From Lycium barbarum (lineage: Eukaryota > Streptophyta > Magnoliopsida > Solanales > Solanaceae), in NCBI RefSeq assembly GCF_019175385.1, contig NC_083348.1, positions 45,158,950-45,222,949 on the forward strand: a stretch of 64,000 bases of DNA, written 5' to 3'. This document shows positions 46,864 to 59,169 of this stretch, one piece after another (the first letter of the stretch is position 1; the number at the start of each line of letters is the position of its first letter). Under the pieces are notes generated by a model, which was given only the letters and a program-made list of their open reading frames with translations, was not told the DNA's origin and did no database searches. The translations under genes and the position numbers were made by a program.

Positions 46864-48421
46864 TGTTATATCCTGCATTTTCGAACGTCGAATTATTTGT
46901 AAGCTGAGGTGGGGCCCACACATTAATATTTTTTGTTGGGACATGTGAAAAGTTATATGAATCGTATATGTAAAGTTAAACACAACCCGTGAAGGGCCCT
47001 GGGGCCAAATCAAAGTGGAAGCCCTCCAAACGAATATTTTTAAGAAAACGTTTTCGGATGACCTGACTTGGAGGGGAAAAAACTGCATTATAAGTTTAGA
47101 ATTTGGGAAAATACCCAGATATAAAAGTTGTAGATAATTGAAATCGATTTCCAACGGTAGGTCGTGGGCTCCCAGGCGACGTCGGTACAAGGAGATATGG
47201 ACATTTTAAGGCGGAAAGGTCAAGCTGGGCAGTGAAATGGGCCCAACCCGATTCCAATCCGGGTCAGGCCCATTTCCTTATTATTTAAGGGAGTTTTCAG
47301 CCTCCTCCTCCACATTTCAGATCAGAAAAGATCCAGAAAATTCCATTAGAGAGAGAGAGAGAGAAAACTTCAAGGCTAAGAAGGTCATTTTGATCAAAAT
47401 CCGAGCTCCGAATCCCGAAGCTCATGAAGAGAAAAACGTTGTACGTTGCGTTGCCTTCAATTTGAGATAAATATTGGTCTTGGGGGATGAAATTTTCGTG
47501 GTGGATCTTCTGATAAGGTATTTATAAAATTCCTTTTATGTTATTAAAGTGTTTATTTAGAGTTTTAACGAATTAGAACGGAGAAAACAGCATTATAAAC
47601 TCGTTTGTTGTTTTGTTGAAATTTATGGGTGAGGGGCTGTTTTAATTGAAATTGATGGACTGATTTGAATTAATATTTTGGTTGTTTTAATCATGGATTA
47701 TGTGAGGAGAGTGAAGGAACTTAATGGTTATTAAGTTGTTGTAGGAAAACATACAACTTTGTTATGGTTTATGTAAAAATGGAAATGAAAGTATCAAGAG
47801 GAAAATTATGATTATTGTGGATGAATTTGGAAGATGGAAATGTATAATGAACTTGTATGTTGAAGGTTAGGAAAAATTGGAAAAGTAGTGGCTTAATGGA
47901 AAGTTTGAATGTTCGCATACCTTATGAATATTGGGTGAAAATGGTATGGATGCTTCCGATGTATGTTGTAATGAATTTGGTGGGTGATGAATATCAAAAT
48001 AACAAGTTTGGTTTGGAAATGTAAGTTTGAAACGAAAGATGTGTCGTTATGCCGAAACGATGGCTAGTGATGCCATAGTGTGTGTTTTAATGTCTGTTGT
48101 TGTTTTTGCTGTTGTTCTGGGTTGTTGTGTAGTGAATTGAGCCGAGCTAAGTCTCGAGGATGTCTTATATACAGAGGAAATGCTGCCGAAATTTCGGTAG
48201 GCAAACATGTGTTAAGTTGGATTATTGAAAAGTTTGAAACTAACAAATGGTAAACTTGACCATTTCTAGATTTTGGACGAGATTGGGATCGACGCCAAGC
48301 GAGCGTAAGGCGCTATCGAGGTATGTGAAGCATTTTCCTTTGTTCAGTATGACTCTGCACTACTCTGCATGCATAATTCTGTCAGGTATACTTCTGTCTG
48401 TCCGTCTGAACTACGACTATG

Positions 48422-48496
48422 TCTGTATGTCCGTATGGATTCTGATTCTGTATGTCCGTATGGATTCCGATTCTGTATGTCCGTATGGATTCTGAT
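48422..48496. repeat. 25-base tandem repeat in the F LTR
   Basis: Three units starting at 48422, 48447 and 48472 share TCTGTATGTCCGTATGGATT. Degenerate GTCTGTC units flank them. Confidence 0.9.
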
Positions 48497-48634
48497 TCTG
48501 TCTGTCTGGACCATGATTATGTCCGTCTGTCGAGACTATGACTCTGTCTGTCCGGCTTATGAGCCAGTCTAGTATATTTATGCGCTTCCGGTCCAGATCA
48601 TGATTATGTTTGATATATTTATGCTTTACATACT

Positions 48635-48690
48635 CGGTACATTTTTGTACTGACCCCCGGTTCTTCGGGGGCTGCGTTACATTCCCGCAG
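48635..48690 (+). promoter_or_regulatory. Three-hairpin block in the F LTR
   Basis: CGGTAC (48635-48640), ATTTTT, GTACTG (48647-48652), pairing with one G-T wobble; CCCCC (48654-48658), loop of eight, GGGGG (48667-48671); CTGCG (48672-48676), loop of nine, CGCAG (48686-48690). TATATTTA lies 14 bases upstream. Confidence 0.78.
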
Positions 48691-50918
48691 GTACAGGTGC
48701 ACTCGGTGACACGCCGCCAGTCTAGGGCACAGGTTCTGCTATCTTGAAGAGCTCCTTTTGATTCGGAGCATGTACTTTGGTATATATATCTTTTGTTTTC
48801 CGTATGTTCTGTATGTATGGAAGTTCTGGGTACGGCGGGGCCCTGTCCCGTCATATGATTCTGTATGTCTGTAGAGGCCTGTAGATAGATGTGTGGGTTA
48901 CGGGTTTCGTCTGTATGTTAGCCTTATCGGCTTATCTGTAAATGTCTGCATGTTCAGGTATATATATATATGTTTGCGCGCGTGTCGTATCTGTATCGGC
49001 CTACTTCTGTAATATCCGTTTGAAAAAAAAAATCTGTACGATACGAAATTCGGTCAGGTAGGTATGTACGGGTACCCAGCTAGGGTGCCAGTCGCGGCCC
49101 ACGGGGTTGGGTCGTGACAAGTACGAAGAATGTACTTAGTATGTAAAGCATGATCAACATCAATATAGAAGCATCATAGACAATAGATGAAGTGGCATAG
49201 GAGGGATGACAAATAATATCATCATCATGGCACTTACCTGCCTTTCATAGGAACTTTCCATTTCTCATGCGTATTTCATAATAGTGCTCGTATTCGTATA
49301 CATGCCCCTATTCGCATTCATATACATAGTCTTTTCACATTCATATTCATATTATATACATAGCCATACACTGATATACATACATAGCGTACCCGACCAT
49401 AAGGTTCGGTGTTTCATACATACTTGGCCAACCAAGGCTCAATGTTATTTCTACCTGGCCCTACCAAGGCTTCAGGGTTATCCGTACCATCTACAGATGT
49501 GTGCGCGCGTTTCGTAATCGTATACATACTTTATACATATTCATATACATATATCCTACCCGGCGTTATAAGCTCGGGGGTGTCATTATAGCCCTTCATA
49601 GGCACATGTAAATATAATAGCCCGTAGGCACCTTTAGCATCATTATTATTATCATCATTTTCGCTACATCTCTATCTTATACTTACTCGTCAAATGGGAT
49701 GCGTAATATAATCGTAGCACGTATCGAGGATCGTGAGCTTATGAGCTCGGAGTGTCAATCACTTGAATACAACATACTCATATAGAGGATTTAAGAATTT
49801 GGCCAAGGAACCATGCCTTACCTTTTCGTCGGACTATTCTACACTTGCACGCTTCCTTCCAATGCTAGCGTGTATACCTTCATTAGTATCATAACAATGG
49901 CCATTAGTCATTCACATTATCCACATTATTTAGATTCCTTAATTTGCCTCTAATTCACCCATATTCATGGTCATAACATCCAACTTCGTCCATTCGTCTA
50001 AAGTGTCTAGTTCATGATCTTAGTACCATTTATAATGCATTCATATCACAACACAACATCATTCATGATTCAATTCAAACTATTCCTCAAAATGCCACTA
50101 TTCATCATTCATGACCTACTTGACCATATTTTCTACAATCCATGTATTTCAACTCTTCAATACCTTAAACATCATGTAAAAATCATGAATCTTACCTTAG
50201 AAGTTGTAGGAACAAGCTTTGGTTAATAATACTCCACTTTGAGCAAAACCCTAGTTTTTCTCCATTTGCATTTCTTGACTTGAATGGTATTTAATGGCTT
50301 GCTTACACTTGCTTCACTTGTTTATGTTGTTGGTGACTTATAATCCTTAAAAACTTATGAAATAAATGTAGAGAGATGATTCTAGAGAGAAGTGGTGTAA
50401 TGTAGAAATGAAATAAAGCAAGTCTTGGTCCTCATAGTTAATGAATTAAAAATCTGTGCTGAGGTGTACAGTGGACGTCCATGGAGGTTAACGGTCCTTA
50501 TTCCAGTTTACGGACCGTCCCTCGTGGTCGTCTTTAACCTTAAGCAGAACCAGAAACTTTGGCTGCATGCATGGTGATTTACGACCATGGTTTACTGGCC
50601 GTAAATCACTTTATGGTCCATCCACCAGGTCGTATTTTACCACTTCTCAACTGGGCAGAAAGTTGAAACCTTGCATGGCAATTTACGAATGCCAGTTTAC
50701 GGACCGTATTCCATTTTACGGTCCGTATTTTGCACTTTACGACCACTGGGCAGTTTTGCCAACTTTTAACTTTTCACATTTCTCGACTTTTCATTCTAAT
50801 CATTCTCGTCCATATACGCACATTGCTCATGAAACATTATACACTCGCACTCCTCACACACATCACTAACTCGTTTACTTGCGTACCAACGGGAAATTTT
50901 CCGAGGTGTAATAGCAAT

Positions 50919-52397
50919 GGGGTGGCTAGCCCCCAAATCATTCAACATGGCCCAACCTAAGACAATATCTAACCCAACTTCATACCCGAAGGTTTACATG
51001 CATTCTCCGATAATATCATCTAAACATATGATTCGCTAATCGAAGTCTCACTATAAGGTAAACTGTAACCTACCTGGAAAGCCGAACAGCAAATCTCCAA
51101 CAGTCAAACCTTAGTCTTGCCCTACCTTTGTGCCTCGGCGTATTGAAAGTCTAATCATATCCAAATTATAAAATTAGAATCAAGAAGAAACATCATTCAA
51201 CCCTTACTTCTATTCAAGACCGAAATCCCAACCTATGGAATGGGGTTTATGAACTAAAAAGAGAGGAAATTAGGAATCTATAAGTCTCAACATGAAATTA
51301 ATACACTAGGTGATTAATTCCCATCAATTATAAGCTAGAAAAACTCACGAGTTACTTAAATTCAAATTCTAGGCAAAACTCTGAATTTTGAGTATAAACC
51401 CTAGCTTTTCAATTCAAGAATTAATCTCTAACAATGGTAGCTATAAGCTCAACAACATTAGATACATCAGATTTTATGACAAACTGAACAAATTTCGTCA
51501 GCATAATCAACTTAGGAAGTCTAAACCCTGTTTAAGAAACTTTCATGAAAAGCCATTTAATCCCACTTTGATTCTATAGATTTCAAGCATTAGATTCATG
51601 ATTAGGAGTAGTAATTGATGAAATCTAAGGCCAAGAGAATTACCTCAATGAAGAATCTGCCCCAAAACTCCTAAATTCACCTTCCAAGCTTAAAGTTATG
51701 AGAATAGAATAATGACATAAGGGTTTGGGGTTTTATCAAGTTATTAAATGATATCACTGTCCGTCAACCGTTTCGGTACTCACGGGACTACTATAATGGT
51801 CATGCTTCAACGCTCACCCCACATCTACAATGGTTACCCAAAAAATGTACTTAACCACTTTTGCGACGTGGCCACCGCTATAGTGGTGCCGCTATTGCGG
51901 CACACTAGAAACCAAAAAGTAATTCAAGTTTCACAAACTCATTCCGAAATCCGATTATCACCCGAGGCGCTATACACACAAAAAAGATATGCAGATATAC
52001 ATAAAAAAATGCTACGAACGAACTCGTGGACTGGAAATTCCCAACGGATGTCTCATTGTCCGAGTCAACCCCCGATACCTCAAAACTAACTTTGCACCCC
52101 AAGTCGCCAAATACACCTGAGTGCATTAAGAACCAAACAAAATAGACACACAAATTCTAAATAACCATCCAGACCTCTCGAAATTGACGAATTTTTGATA
52201 AAGGTCCGTTTAACCAAAAGTCAACTCGGGTCAAACATTTTTCACTTTAAGTCTAATTTTACAAAACCCAACCTATTTCGCATCCAATGACCTCAAAAAT
52301 CGTAGCACCCATCCCCGCGGGTCAAATATACGTTAATGTATCTTGGGAAAGTGTCAACTGGGTCAAACTAGTTGTAACAACTAAACGGGTCGTTACA
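50919..52397 (-). mobile_element. Element D 5' LTR, second part
   Basis: It resumes with GGGGTGGCTAGCCCCC and runs to CGGGTCGTTACA. It retains the 67 bases that the left D LTR lost at the E junction (51572-51638). The target copy GCAAT of C precedes it. Confidence 0.9.
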
Positions 52398-52402
52398 CTT
52401 GA

Positions 52403-53148
52403 GGATCGAGGGGTCTTAAAATGTTAGGGCCAATCGTGTGTCCGGAATAGCCACGATGGAATATGCTAACACGGATCGTAACATAGAGGAGGATTCCAAT
52501 AGAAAATTTCTAGAACTTCATGTACAAGGAATCCAAAACATAAGGAAACTAGGATTGAGTTATAACCGAAATGGGATAGAATAGGCCTGAATGCAAAGTT
52601 GATGGCTATTAACGGTAAAATCAAGGGCGAAGATAAGTGATTTTGCATCAGACAGCTTGGTTAAAATAAAGTGAATTAGGATAGAGCTAATGTACATTTA
52701 TTTGTAAAGCCGCATGAGATTAACAAGCAGGTAACCAAAATTGTAAGATAAGTCCTTGGATGAGGTAAGGCTACATGTTGGAGAACAGTCTGACACATGA
52801 AGATCCAATTAAGCAAACGTATAATTGCATAGTGTAATTGGATGGAAGAGATAACAACCCTAATATAGTATATCCCGGGAAACACAGGAAGCGAGGACAT
52901 AGTGACCCAGAATATAACGGAGTTACTTCTATATCCAAGAAGGAAGGGATATTGACAGGAAGATTTCCTCTAATCTAAAGAAGTGTTCAATAAAGGGATT
53001 GAAGTTATTAGAAGAGTAATAGATGATAGGACTGAAGACGTGTTTCTATTATGATGGGGGAGGTGAGATAAGGATAGGGCTGAGGTCCATTGTCCACTTT
53101 ATTCAGAGTATCAAATGTATACTTTACTGCCATTGACTTTGACAAGAC
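52403..53148 (+). pseudogene. Element B, resumed after D
   Basis: The first codons read GVLKC-stop-GQSCV, matching [11 protein letters not shown] between RNase H and integrase in related elements. The rest is purine-rich with stops in all frames and no integrase motif visible. Cut at 53149 by LTR J; AAGAC (53144-53148) would be the target copy. Confidence 0.55.
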
Positions 53149-54625
53149 TGTCACGATCCAACCGGAGGGCCATGACGGGCACCCGGTGCTATTCCACCCG
53201 GTCACCTCTTATCGTACATTCGTATTCACATCTAGGTGGGCCGCATGGCCTACTCATGATTTCCATACATCAATAATACTAATCTCATTGGGAAATTACA
53301 CATTTATATCATTATCAACAACTATGCCTATATACCTATACACAAGCCGACGAGGCTAGCAAAATCATATACAAAATGTGAGCTGACAAGGCTAAAAGAC
53401 ATCTAACTGTACACAACTGTCTACGAGCCTCTAAAGAGAGTATGTAACATCATACAGACCCCTACCATGCCCACACATATGTACACAAAAGAATAATACC
53501 AACAGCTGCAGCTCCAGATCAAATGGAGCTCCTCTATGCAGTCCCTGAACAAGTAATCTATGGATCAAGTCTGTCTCCCAGTCCACCTGCGGGCATGACG
53601 CAGCGTCCATAGACAAAAGGACATCAGTACGAATAATGTACTGAGTATGTAAAAACATCATAATAGAAGCATAAGGAATAACATAAGATAGGAGAGTCAT
53701 GAGATAATAGAGCCATTTGTACCTCTAATGGCAATCATCAGGTTTTCTTACCCTTTTTCTAATAGGAACCTTCCGTTTCTAATGCTTACTTATATATTAG
53801 TTCCATACCCGACCATGAAGGTTCGGTGTTTCACATACCCGATCGTGACAAGGCTCGGTGTCACACATACCTGGCCCTATCAAGGCTTAGTGTCATCCGT
53901 ACCCAACTGCACTGTTATGCGCGCGATAGATATCATACCCGGCCATATAAGCTCGGTGTTCTTAGTAGTCATACTTTAATACATAAATATGCATACATAG
54001 GAGTACATACACGTTCTCAACATTATCATCGTCATCATCATTTTCATTATATCCTCCCTTAGGGAATCAACTATCATAGGATGGGACCAATGGCATCATG
54101 AGATTTATCAAGGATCATGAGCATTAGCGATTTTTGGAATGAAGTCATTTGGAGGATGTTATAGAGCTCATGTGAAGGTATTTAGCAATGGAACCATGCC
54201 TTAATGAAAGAAGGGTTAGCCTTACATACCTTGTTGTCTTTTTAACTACGTAACGCTCATCGTTGAAGCTTGGATAATCTACATTTAGAAGGATTCATAC
54301 CATAGTTAAGCCTTAATGATACTCTTAAATTCAAACTAGAACAATTCATGATCTAACGAAAATTGGGCAGCATTTCCCCTATTTCCTCAACTTCCACCAT
54401 ATTACAAAACAACTCCCAAACAACTACAATAATATCCACAGTATCATAGTCAAGTAATCACATTCCATTAAGTCTTCAAAATTCATTCTCATGTTCAACT
54501 TATACTAACAACTTCACACCCATCCTTAGCACATTTTCATACAATGCTTCCTCATTATTACTATTACCTTCCAAAACAAGATTATATCCATATCATACTA
54601 AGAATCGTGACTCAAGTTAGCCTAC
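53149..54625 (-). mobile_element. LTR J, partial
   Basis: Starts TGTCACGATCCAACCGG, the 3' end of an LTR in minus orientation. Contains the hairpin block at 53587-53643 and units with CCCGACC-GGTTCGGTGTTTCACATACC (part) near 53805-53955. Cut at 54626 by an H LTR; the other end is not in the window, so full element or solo LTR cannot be told. Confidence 0.82.
53587..53643 (-). promoter_or_regulatory. Three-hairpin block in LTR J
   Basis: CTGCG (53587-53591), GGCATGA, CGCAG (53599-53603); CGTCC (53604-53608), loop of ten, GGACA (53619-53623), one wobble in the sense strand; CAGTAC (53625-53630), GAATAAT, GTACTG (53638-53643). Confidence 0.75.
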
Positions 54626-56019
54626 TGTTACACCTCAGAATTTCGGGTTGTTGTGCGGTATTAGACTAACGCAAGTCAAGGTGTATATGATGCCTTACAA
54701 GTAAGAAGGGATACCTAATGATTCTAATTTAGATTCCAAGGACATTTAAGGAGAGAGGAATCTCGTTGGGGAAAGTTAAGGTAGCAAGTTCCTTACCCCG
54801 TGTACAAATGTATCAGTAGGTATTCCTGGCAATTTACGGGGTTAGAAGTTGAACGAATCAAATCGACGGAGTCTGACACTAATTGGGGAAACCTGCAGAC
54901 ACCAGACAGCGTCGATGGGCCGTCGACATGTCGACGGACCGTCAAAACGCCTCGTCAATAGGTTCCTGCAAGCTGAAATTTGCAAGCGCAATTCGACGGC
55001 AAGTCGGCGGACCGTCGACCCGGCCGTCGAACCGCCTTCCTGGAATATTCCAGGCCCAGCTATAAATATTCAGCCTTTGGTCATAATTTTCAGATTTCAC
55101 CTCTCTCCAAGTCCTGAAATTTCTAGAATACTCTCCATATCATATTATCACAAATCCAAGAGGAATTGAAGGGTAAGCACCAAGAAATTATCAGAATCAA
55201 GTGCAAGGATGTTCATTAGGGCTTGTGGAAACCAAGAATCTCTTTGGTATTGAAGTAGGGTTTGCTCTCAAGTGCAGTACTTTTCATGAAAAACCCATTC
55301 CTATGTGATCAAAGGTGAGTTTCACATTTAATTCATGTCACTAAGGATATTGAGTAGTTAAAAGGCTTAGATTATGGAAGAAAGTAGAGAATGAAGTTCA
55401 ATATGGAAATAGTGGAATTCTTGAATCGTAGCTTGACTTGACTCATAGTTTTTGACATACCATGAGTGTAATCTTGTTGTGAATGATGTGCATGATATTA
55501 AAGGCATGTTATATGAGAATGAATATGAAGTGTGTTACAATTATGATTATAGGTGACTTTGGAAAGGAATGTTGGGAATTGAATAATGTTTAACTTGATG
55601 AAGTTTATCGATTGTAATATCATGGGTGTTATTATCGATGTTTGGGAGTTGTTATATTATATGGAGGAAGTTATATAAACAAAGGAGATGCTGCCCAATT
55701 TTCGTTAGCTTTAGCTTAAGCTTGAGTATGTTTCTGATTATCTAATCCTATTACGAACTCTTGTTAATGTAGAAACGTGAATATTATAGGAAAACGTTCA
55801 AGTGACAAAGTTAGCAAAACGTAAAGGTATGTAAGGCTAGTCCCTTCTTTTCTAAGGCATGATTTATGTGACATGAATTCCTTTATCCCTCCATGACTTT
55901 CTTACATTCCATGAACTATGAGTCTATGTTGATAAAGAGCTCCTCATGAGATAAAGATAAGAGATATGTCATGAATATGATAATGATGATGATGAGTCTA
56001 TATGATGAGTCTAAGTCAA
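54626..56019 (+). mobile_element. LTR H (second copy), partial
   Basis: Starts TGTTACACCTCAGAATTTCGG. The stretch 54830-55040 (AGAAGTTGAACGAATC, CCTGCAGACACCAGACA, GTCGAC palindromes) matches the minus-strand solo LTR at 8530-10450. CCTAC (54621-54625) would be its target copy. Cut at 56020 by LTR I. Confidence 0.82.
54912..55035. repeat. GTCGAC/ACGGNCCGT palindromes in LTR H
   Basis: Contains GGGCCGTCGACATGTCGACG, GGACCGTC, CGGCGGACCGTCGAC and GGCCGTCGAA. Same type as 10005-10240. Confidence 0.75.
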
Positions 56020-56580
56020 TGTTACACCCCGTAATTTCTGTATGTTGAGATTTGTGAGGCATTAACTATTCAATCGCAGACATCGGAATTGGTATCAAGA
56101 AGATGCAAGATCATAGGTACTCGTGTTACGATTATAAGAGTTTGAGTTCGCGTAATAGGTTATAGGAGGATTGGAAAACCAGTGAGTTAAGGAAATTAGG
56201 CTTTCGAGGCTCTGAAGGAAAGTTGGGCAAGAATATGTTTTAGTGTATTAAGAGTTTTTAAGTGAAACAAAAGTTTAAAAGTGAAGTTCGGGAAGTCTAG
56301 TTTCCAACGCAACAAACCGCTCCTCAATCGGACATCGGGGTAAGGAGATATGGACGTTACAAGTCGGGCTGGTAGACCAGGAAAAATGGTCTGCGCAAAC
56401 GCCCAAAGGGCCTAGGGCCAATACGGCGCGAACGCGCTGAACAAAATTTGAGGCTCAGAGTCGGGATGGAGGTTATATTATAAGAATGTAATAATAACAT
56501 ATATATGACATCTGGAGACCCTATGGGGTGACTTGGTTCATATGGCACTTGATGAAAAGCCCTCGTTGCGGCAAGCTAGG
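56020..56580 (+). mobile_element. LTR I, 5' part
   Basis: Starts TGTTACACCCCGTAATTTCTG after GTCAA (56015-56019). About 300 bases in, TTTCCAACG and GGAGATATGGACGTTAC resemble TTTCCAACG and GGAGATATGGACATTTT of family F, suggesting a distant relation. Cut at 56581 by element G. Confidence 0.7.
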
Positions 56581-56724
56581 TGTTACACCTCAGAAATTTT
56601 TCCGTACTTGTGTGATGAGTAGAACAATGAAGGACTTGAGTGTATGGTGTTTTACTAAGTCGGGAATGGCTAATTTTGCATTTTTGGAAATAATAGAGTT
56701 GCAGAAAATTTTTCTGCCAGTGGT

Positions 56725-56990
56725 CGTATATGGCACTATACGGCCCGTAAAGTGATTTACGGACCGTATAGTGCAATCGTATTCCATCATTCCAAAAATC
56801 TCAACTTTCTGCCCGGCGTTGATATGGTTAAATACGACCCAGTTTACGGCCCGTAAACTGGTTTACGGACCGTAAACCAGGTCGTAAAGTGCCATAATCC
56901 TCAGCCAAACTTTCTGTTTCTTGGAATGCTTAAATATGGACGGGCCGTAAATCAGAATACGGTCCGTAAACTGTAATTTACGACCACTGT
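56725..56990. repeat. TACGGNCCGTA palindrome array in the G LTR
   Basis: Pairs near 56737-56770 (TACGGCCCGTAAA, TTTACGGACCGTA), 56835-56885 (TTTACGGCCCGTAAA, TTTACGGACCGTAAA) and 56940-56990, with GTCGTA or TACGACC between them. Confidence 0.82.
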
Positions 56991-58506
56991 TCACCCGACG
57001 AGAATTCATTAAACATCAGCTTTTGAGTTATTAAAAGGAACTTAGGCCTCATTTTATTTCATTCTTCATTCATACAACTCAAGAACACTCTAGAACTCTC
57101 CAAATACTTCCTTCATAAGAATCCAAGAGAATCAAGGGAAAGCTAAAGATCAACAACACAAAACCTATGAAATCAAGTGCAAGAACACATCAAGGGATCA
57201 TCTAAGTCAAGTAATTCCCAAGAAGGTGAAACTAGGGTTTTGTTTAAGTGAAGCAATTCAACTTAAGGATTGTTCAACCACTATCCAAGGTAAGTTTCAT
57301 GATTATTCCATGTTGTTTGAAGTATTGGAAAGCTTAGACACTTGAGATGTAGAAGAACATAGAAATAGGTCATTATTGAATGAATAGTGACATGAATGAA
57401 TGATAGTGGAATTGAACTACGAATATTGGAGTGTTGTGAGTACAAATACGTTATAAATGATGTTTATATCATGAAACAAGCGTTAAACGCATGAAAATGC
57501 AAGGGCCAGTCATAAGGCTAATTATGAGGGAAATTGGAGGAAAATGGTGGATTTTGCTAAATGTACGTAAACGACGATTGTTGATTTCGATGTTGTGAGT
57601 AATGCTATAAATGTTGGGGGTTAATATAAAACATGGAAAGTAGTATGAGCAAAGGAAGCGCTGTCCGACTTCTCCTAGAATTAGCGACGCGATCTTATAG
57701 TTAGTTTACTAATGTTGATACGAATTCTCTTATGAAGGTAACGACGTGATATCGATGGAGAACAAGCGAGCGATATCCTAGCTAAACGGCCAAGGTATGT
57801 GAGGCTAGTCCCTTCTTTCTGATGGCATGAATCTTGTAGCACGAAATTCCTATTCTCTTCATGAGTTCCTATAATCTGAAAGGCTAAGAGTCTAACTCCT
57901 TAATGTCTATATAAGATGAGGAATACGATATGATGATGCTAGTATAATGATGATGTTAATTATCGCTTACACTCACCTTATGTACTAGTTCCTTCAAGGT
58001 GAGGCAGAGTATCAATAGTTGTTCCATAATGTAATCGGGGGATCACGACCTTACGTCACCCCAATAGAGTAAAGTTGATCTTGAGCCTTATGCATGTATT
58101 ACAATGAGGTAAGTATTTTATGATGAGTATATTATTATTATGAGCATTTATGATAAGTATGACATGAGCATTTCACACTGTGCCTAGTTGGCCGGGCAGT
58201 CACCGCCAAGGCGGGCAGCTATACGGATACACCATGACCTTCGGGCATGGGCAGACACCACTAGTGGGCGGCATGAGATGGTACCTCGGACGCGGGAGGC
58301 CTGGACGCGGGCTAATATTATTGATTATCACACCGTTCCGACATGGACGGGCAACTTGCATATGATTCATATATGTTATGAGGATGAGTATGAATAAGAT
58401 GGAACGCATGATTTCTTTTATGATTATCAGACAGATCCAGATATTTCACGTTGATGTTATCACTATATTGTTGATGTTTTCTTTCATTGTTTATGCTTCT
58501 CATACT

Positions 58507-58561
58507 CAGTACAACATTCGTACTGACGTCCTTTCTTCGGACGCTGTGTTCCTGCCCACAG
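58507..58561 (+). promoter_or_regulatory. Three-hairpin block in the G LTR
   Basis: CAGTAC (58507-58512), AACATTC, GTACTG (58520-58525); CGTCC (58527-58531), TTTCTTC, GGACG (58539-58543); CTGTG (58544-58548), TTCCTGCC, CACAG (58557-58561). The third stem differs from the usual CTGCG/CGCAG by a matched change on both arms. Confidence 0.8.
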
Positions 58562-58968
58562 GTAGACAGAGAGGAGAGCTTGGCCCAGATCCTCAGTAGC
58601 AGTCAGCTGGTTGAAAGCACTTCATCGTCCGGAGGTGCTTAGGATTATCCTTTTGGTATATATGTATATTTTGGGTACGACGAAGTCTTGTTCCGTCCAT
58701 GTATATACAGTATGTTAGTAGAGGCTCGTAGATACGCAGTGTGGGTTAGATGGTCTCACAAGACGTTTTCATATGCGTGTATATTATTTTGATGGCCGAA
58801 AGGCAATTGTATATAAAGTATTTATGTTTGTTTAATTATGATTTTACTACAACTGGTATGTAAATTGATAAAAGAATATTAAATGAGCAAGATAAGTAGT
58901 AGAGTGAGCGGTGCTCGGTAACTAGCTCCGGGTACCCGTCGCGGCCGCTAGCTGGGTCGTGACAGAAG

Positions 58969-58980
58969 TGGTATCAGAGC
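58969..58980 (+). promoter_or_regulatory. Element G primer-binding site
   Basis: TGGTATCAGAGC, exact initiator-Met complement, four bases after the LTR. The leader to gag is 58981-59169. Confidence 0.92.
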
Positions 58981-59169
58981 AGTTCGTCCTAGGAAGTGTC
59001 TACGAGCCGTGTCTAGTAGGGTCTTGTTTATGGTGTGTTGCGCGCCACGCTAATAAACAAGAGGCTACAGGGCATTTAGGAAAATGACCATCCTTCTTCT
59101 CATGAAATCGTGCGATAGAGCCATGCTTAGGATTATGTTATTCCTAAAAGTGCGTTATGGTTTCAGAAA

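Larger units (their letters stand above)
46864..49119 (+). mobile_element. Solo LTR of family F
   Basis: From TGTTATATCCTGC to GGGTTGGGTCGTGACA, 2256 bases, with perfect five-base target copies. No internal region adjoins. Contains a 25-base tandem repeat (48422-48496), a TATA-like TATATTTA (48614-48621) and the hairpin block (48635-48690). The same family borders the window at 1-125 and 63774-64000. Confidence 0.94.
38848..50913 (-). mobile_element. Element C: nearly full-length Tekay-like retrotransposon
   Basis: The order in the sense direction is 5' LTR (right), primer site, gag-pol, polypurine tract and 3' LTR (left). The element lies within the right D LTR with GCAAT on both sides and is itself split by a solo F LTR in its 5' LTR. 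Without that insertion it is about 9.8 kb. Few stops break the polyprotein, so it is one of the younger copies. Confidence 0.95.
46374..50913 (-). mobile_element. Element C 5' LTR, split by a solo LTR
   Basis: It consists of 46374-46863 and 49125-50913 once the F insertion and one target copy are removed, about 2280 bases. The first bases are TTTCACTACCC instead of TGTCACGACCC, and the end is GTGTAATA instead of GTGTAACA, so both termini have point changes. Compared with the 3' LTR a stretch of roughly 27 bases is missing near 49817. Confidence 0.9.
12732..52397 (-). mobile_element. Element D: long nested host retrotransposon
   Basis: D is bounded by CTTGA on both sides (12727-12731 and 52398-52402). 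Its LTR ends are TGTCACGACCC on the left and GGGTCGTTACA on the right, so the element reads on the minus strand. The 5' LTR is on the right (37564-52397, split by C) and the 3' LTR on the left (12732-33561, split by block E). The interior proper is 33562-37563. Without the nested insertions D would be about 9.5 kb. The readable coding content is a C-terminal pol relic only. Confidence 0.92.
56581..58964 (+). mobile_element. Element G 5' LTR
   Basis: From TGTTACACCTCAGAAATTTTTCC to AGCTGGGTCGTGACA (2384 bases). The first half resembles A and C (TACGGNCCGTA palindromes at 56725-56990); parts of the second half (CGGGTACCCGTCGCGG, GTTCCTTCAAGGT, CCACTAGTGG) resemble family H, so the LTR may be mosaic. 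Confidence 0.92.

Noticed and set aside
47237..47470. Open frame in the solo F LTR, possible small protein
   Set aside because: No counterpart frame in other LTRs, contains a simple GA repeat, and the LTR is non-coding by nature.
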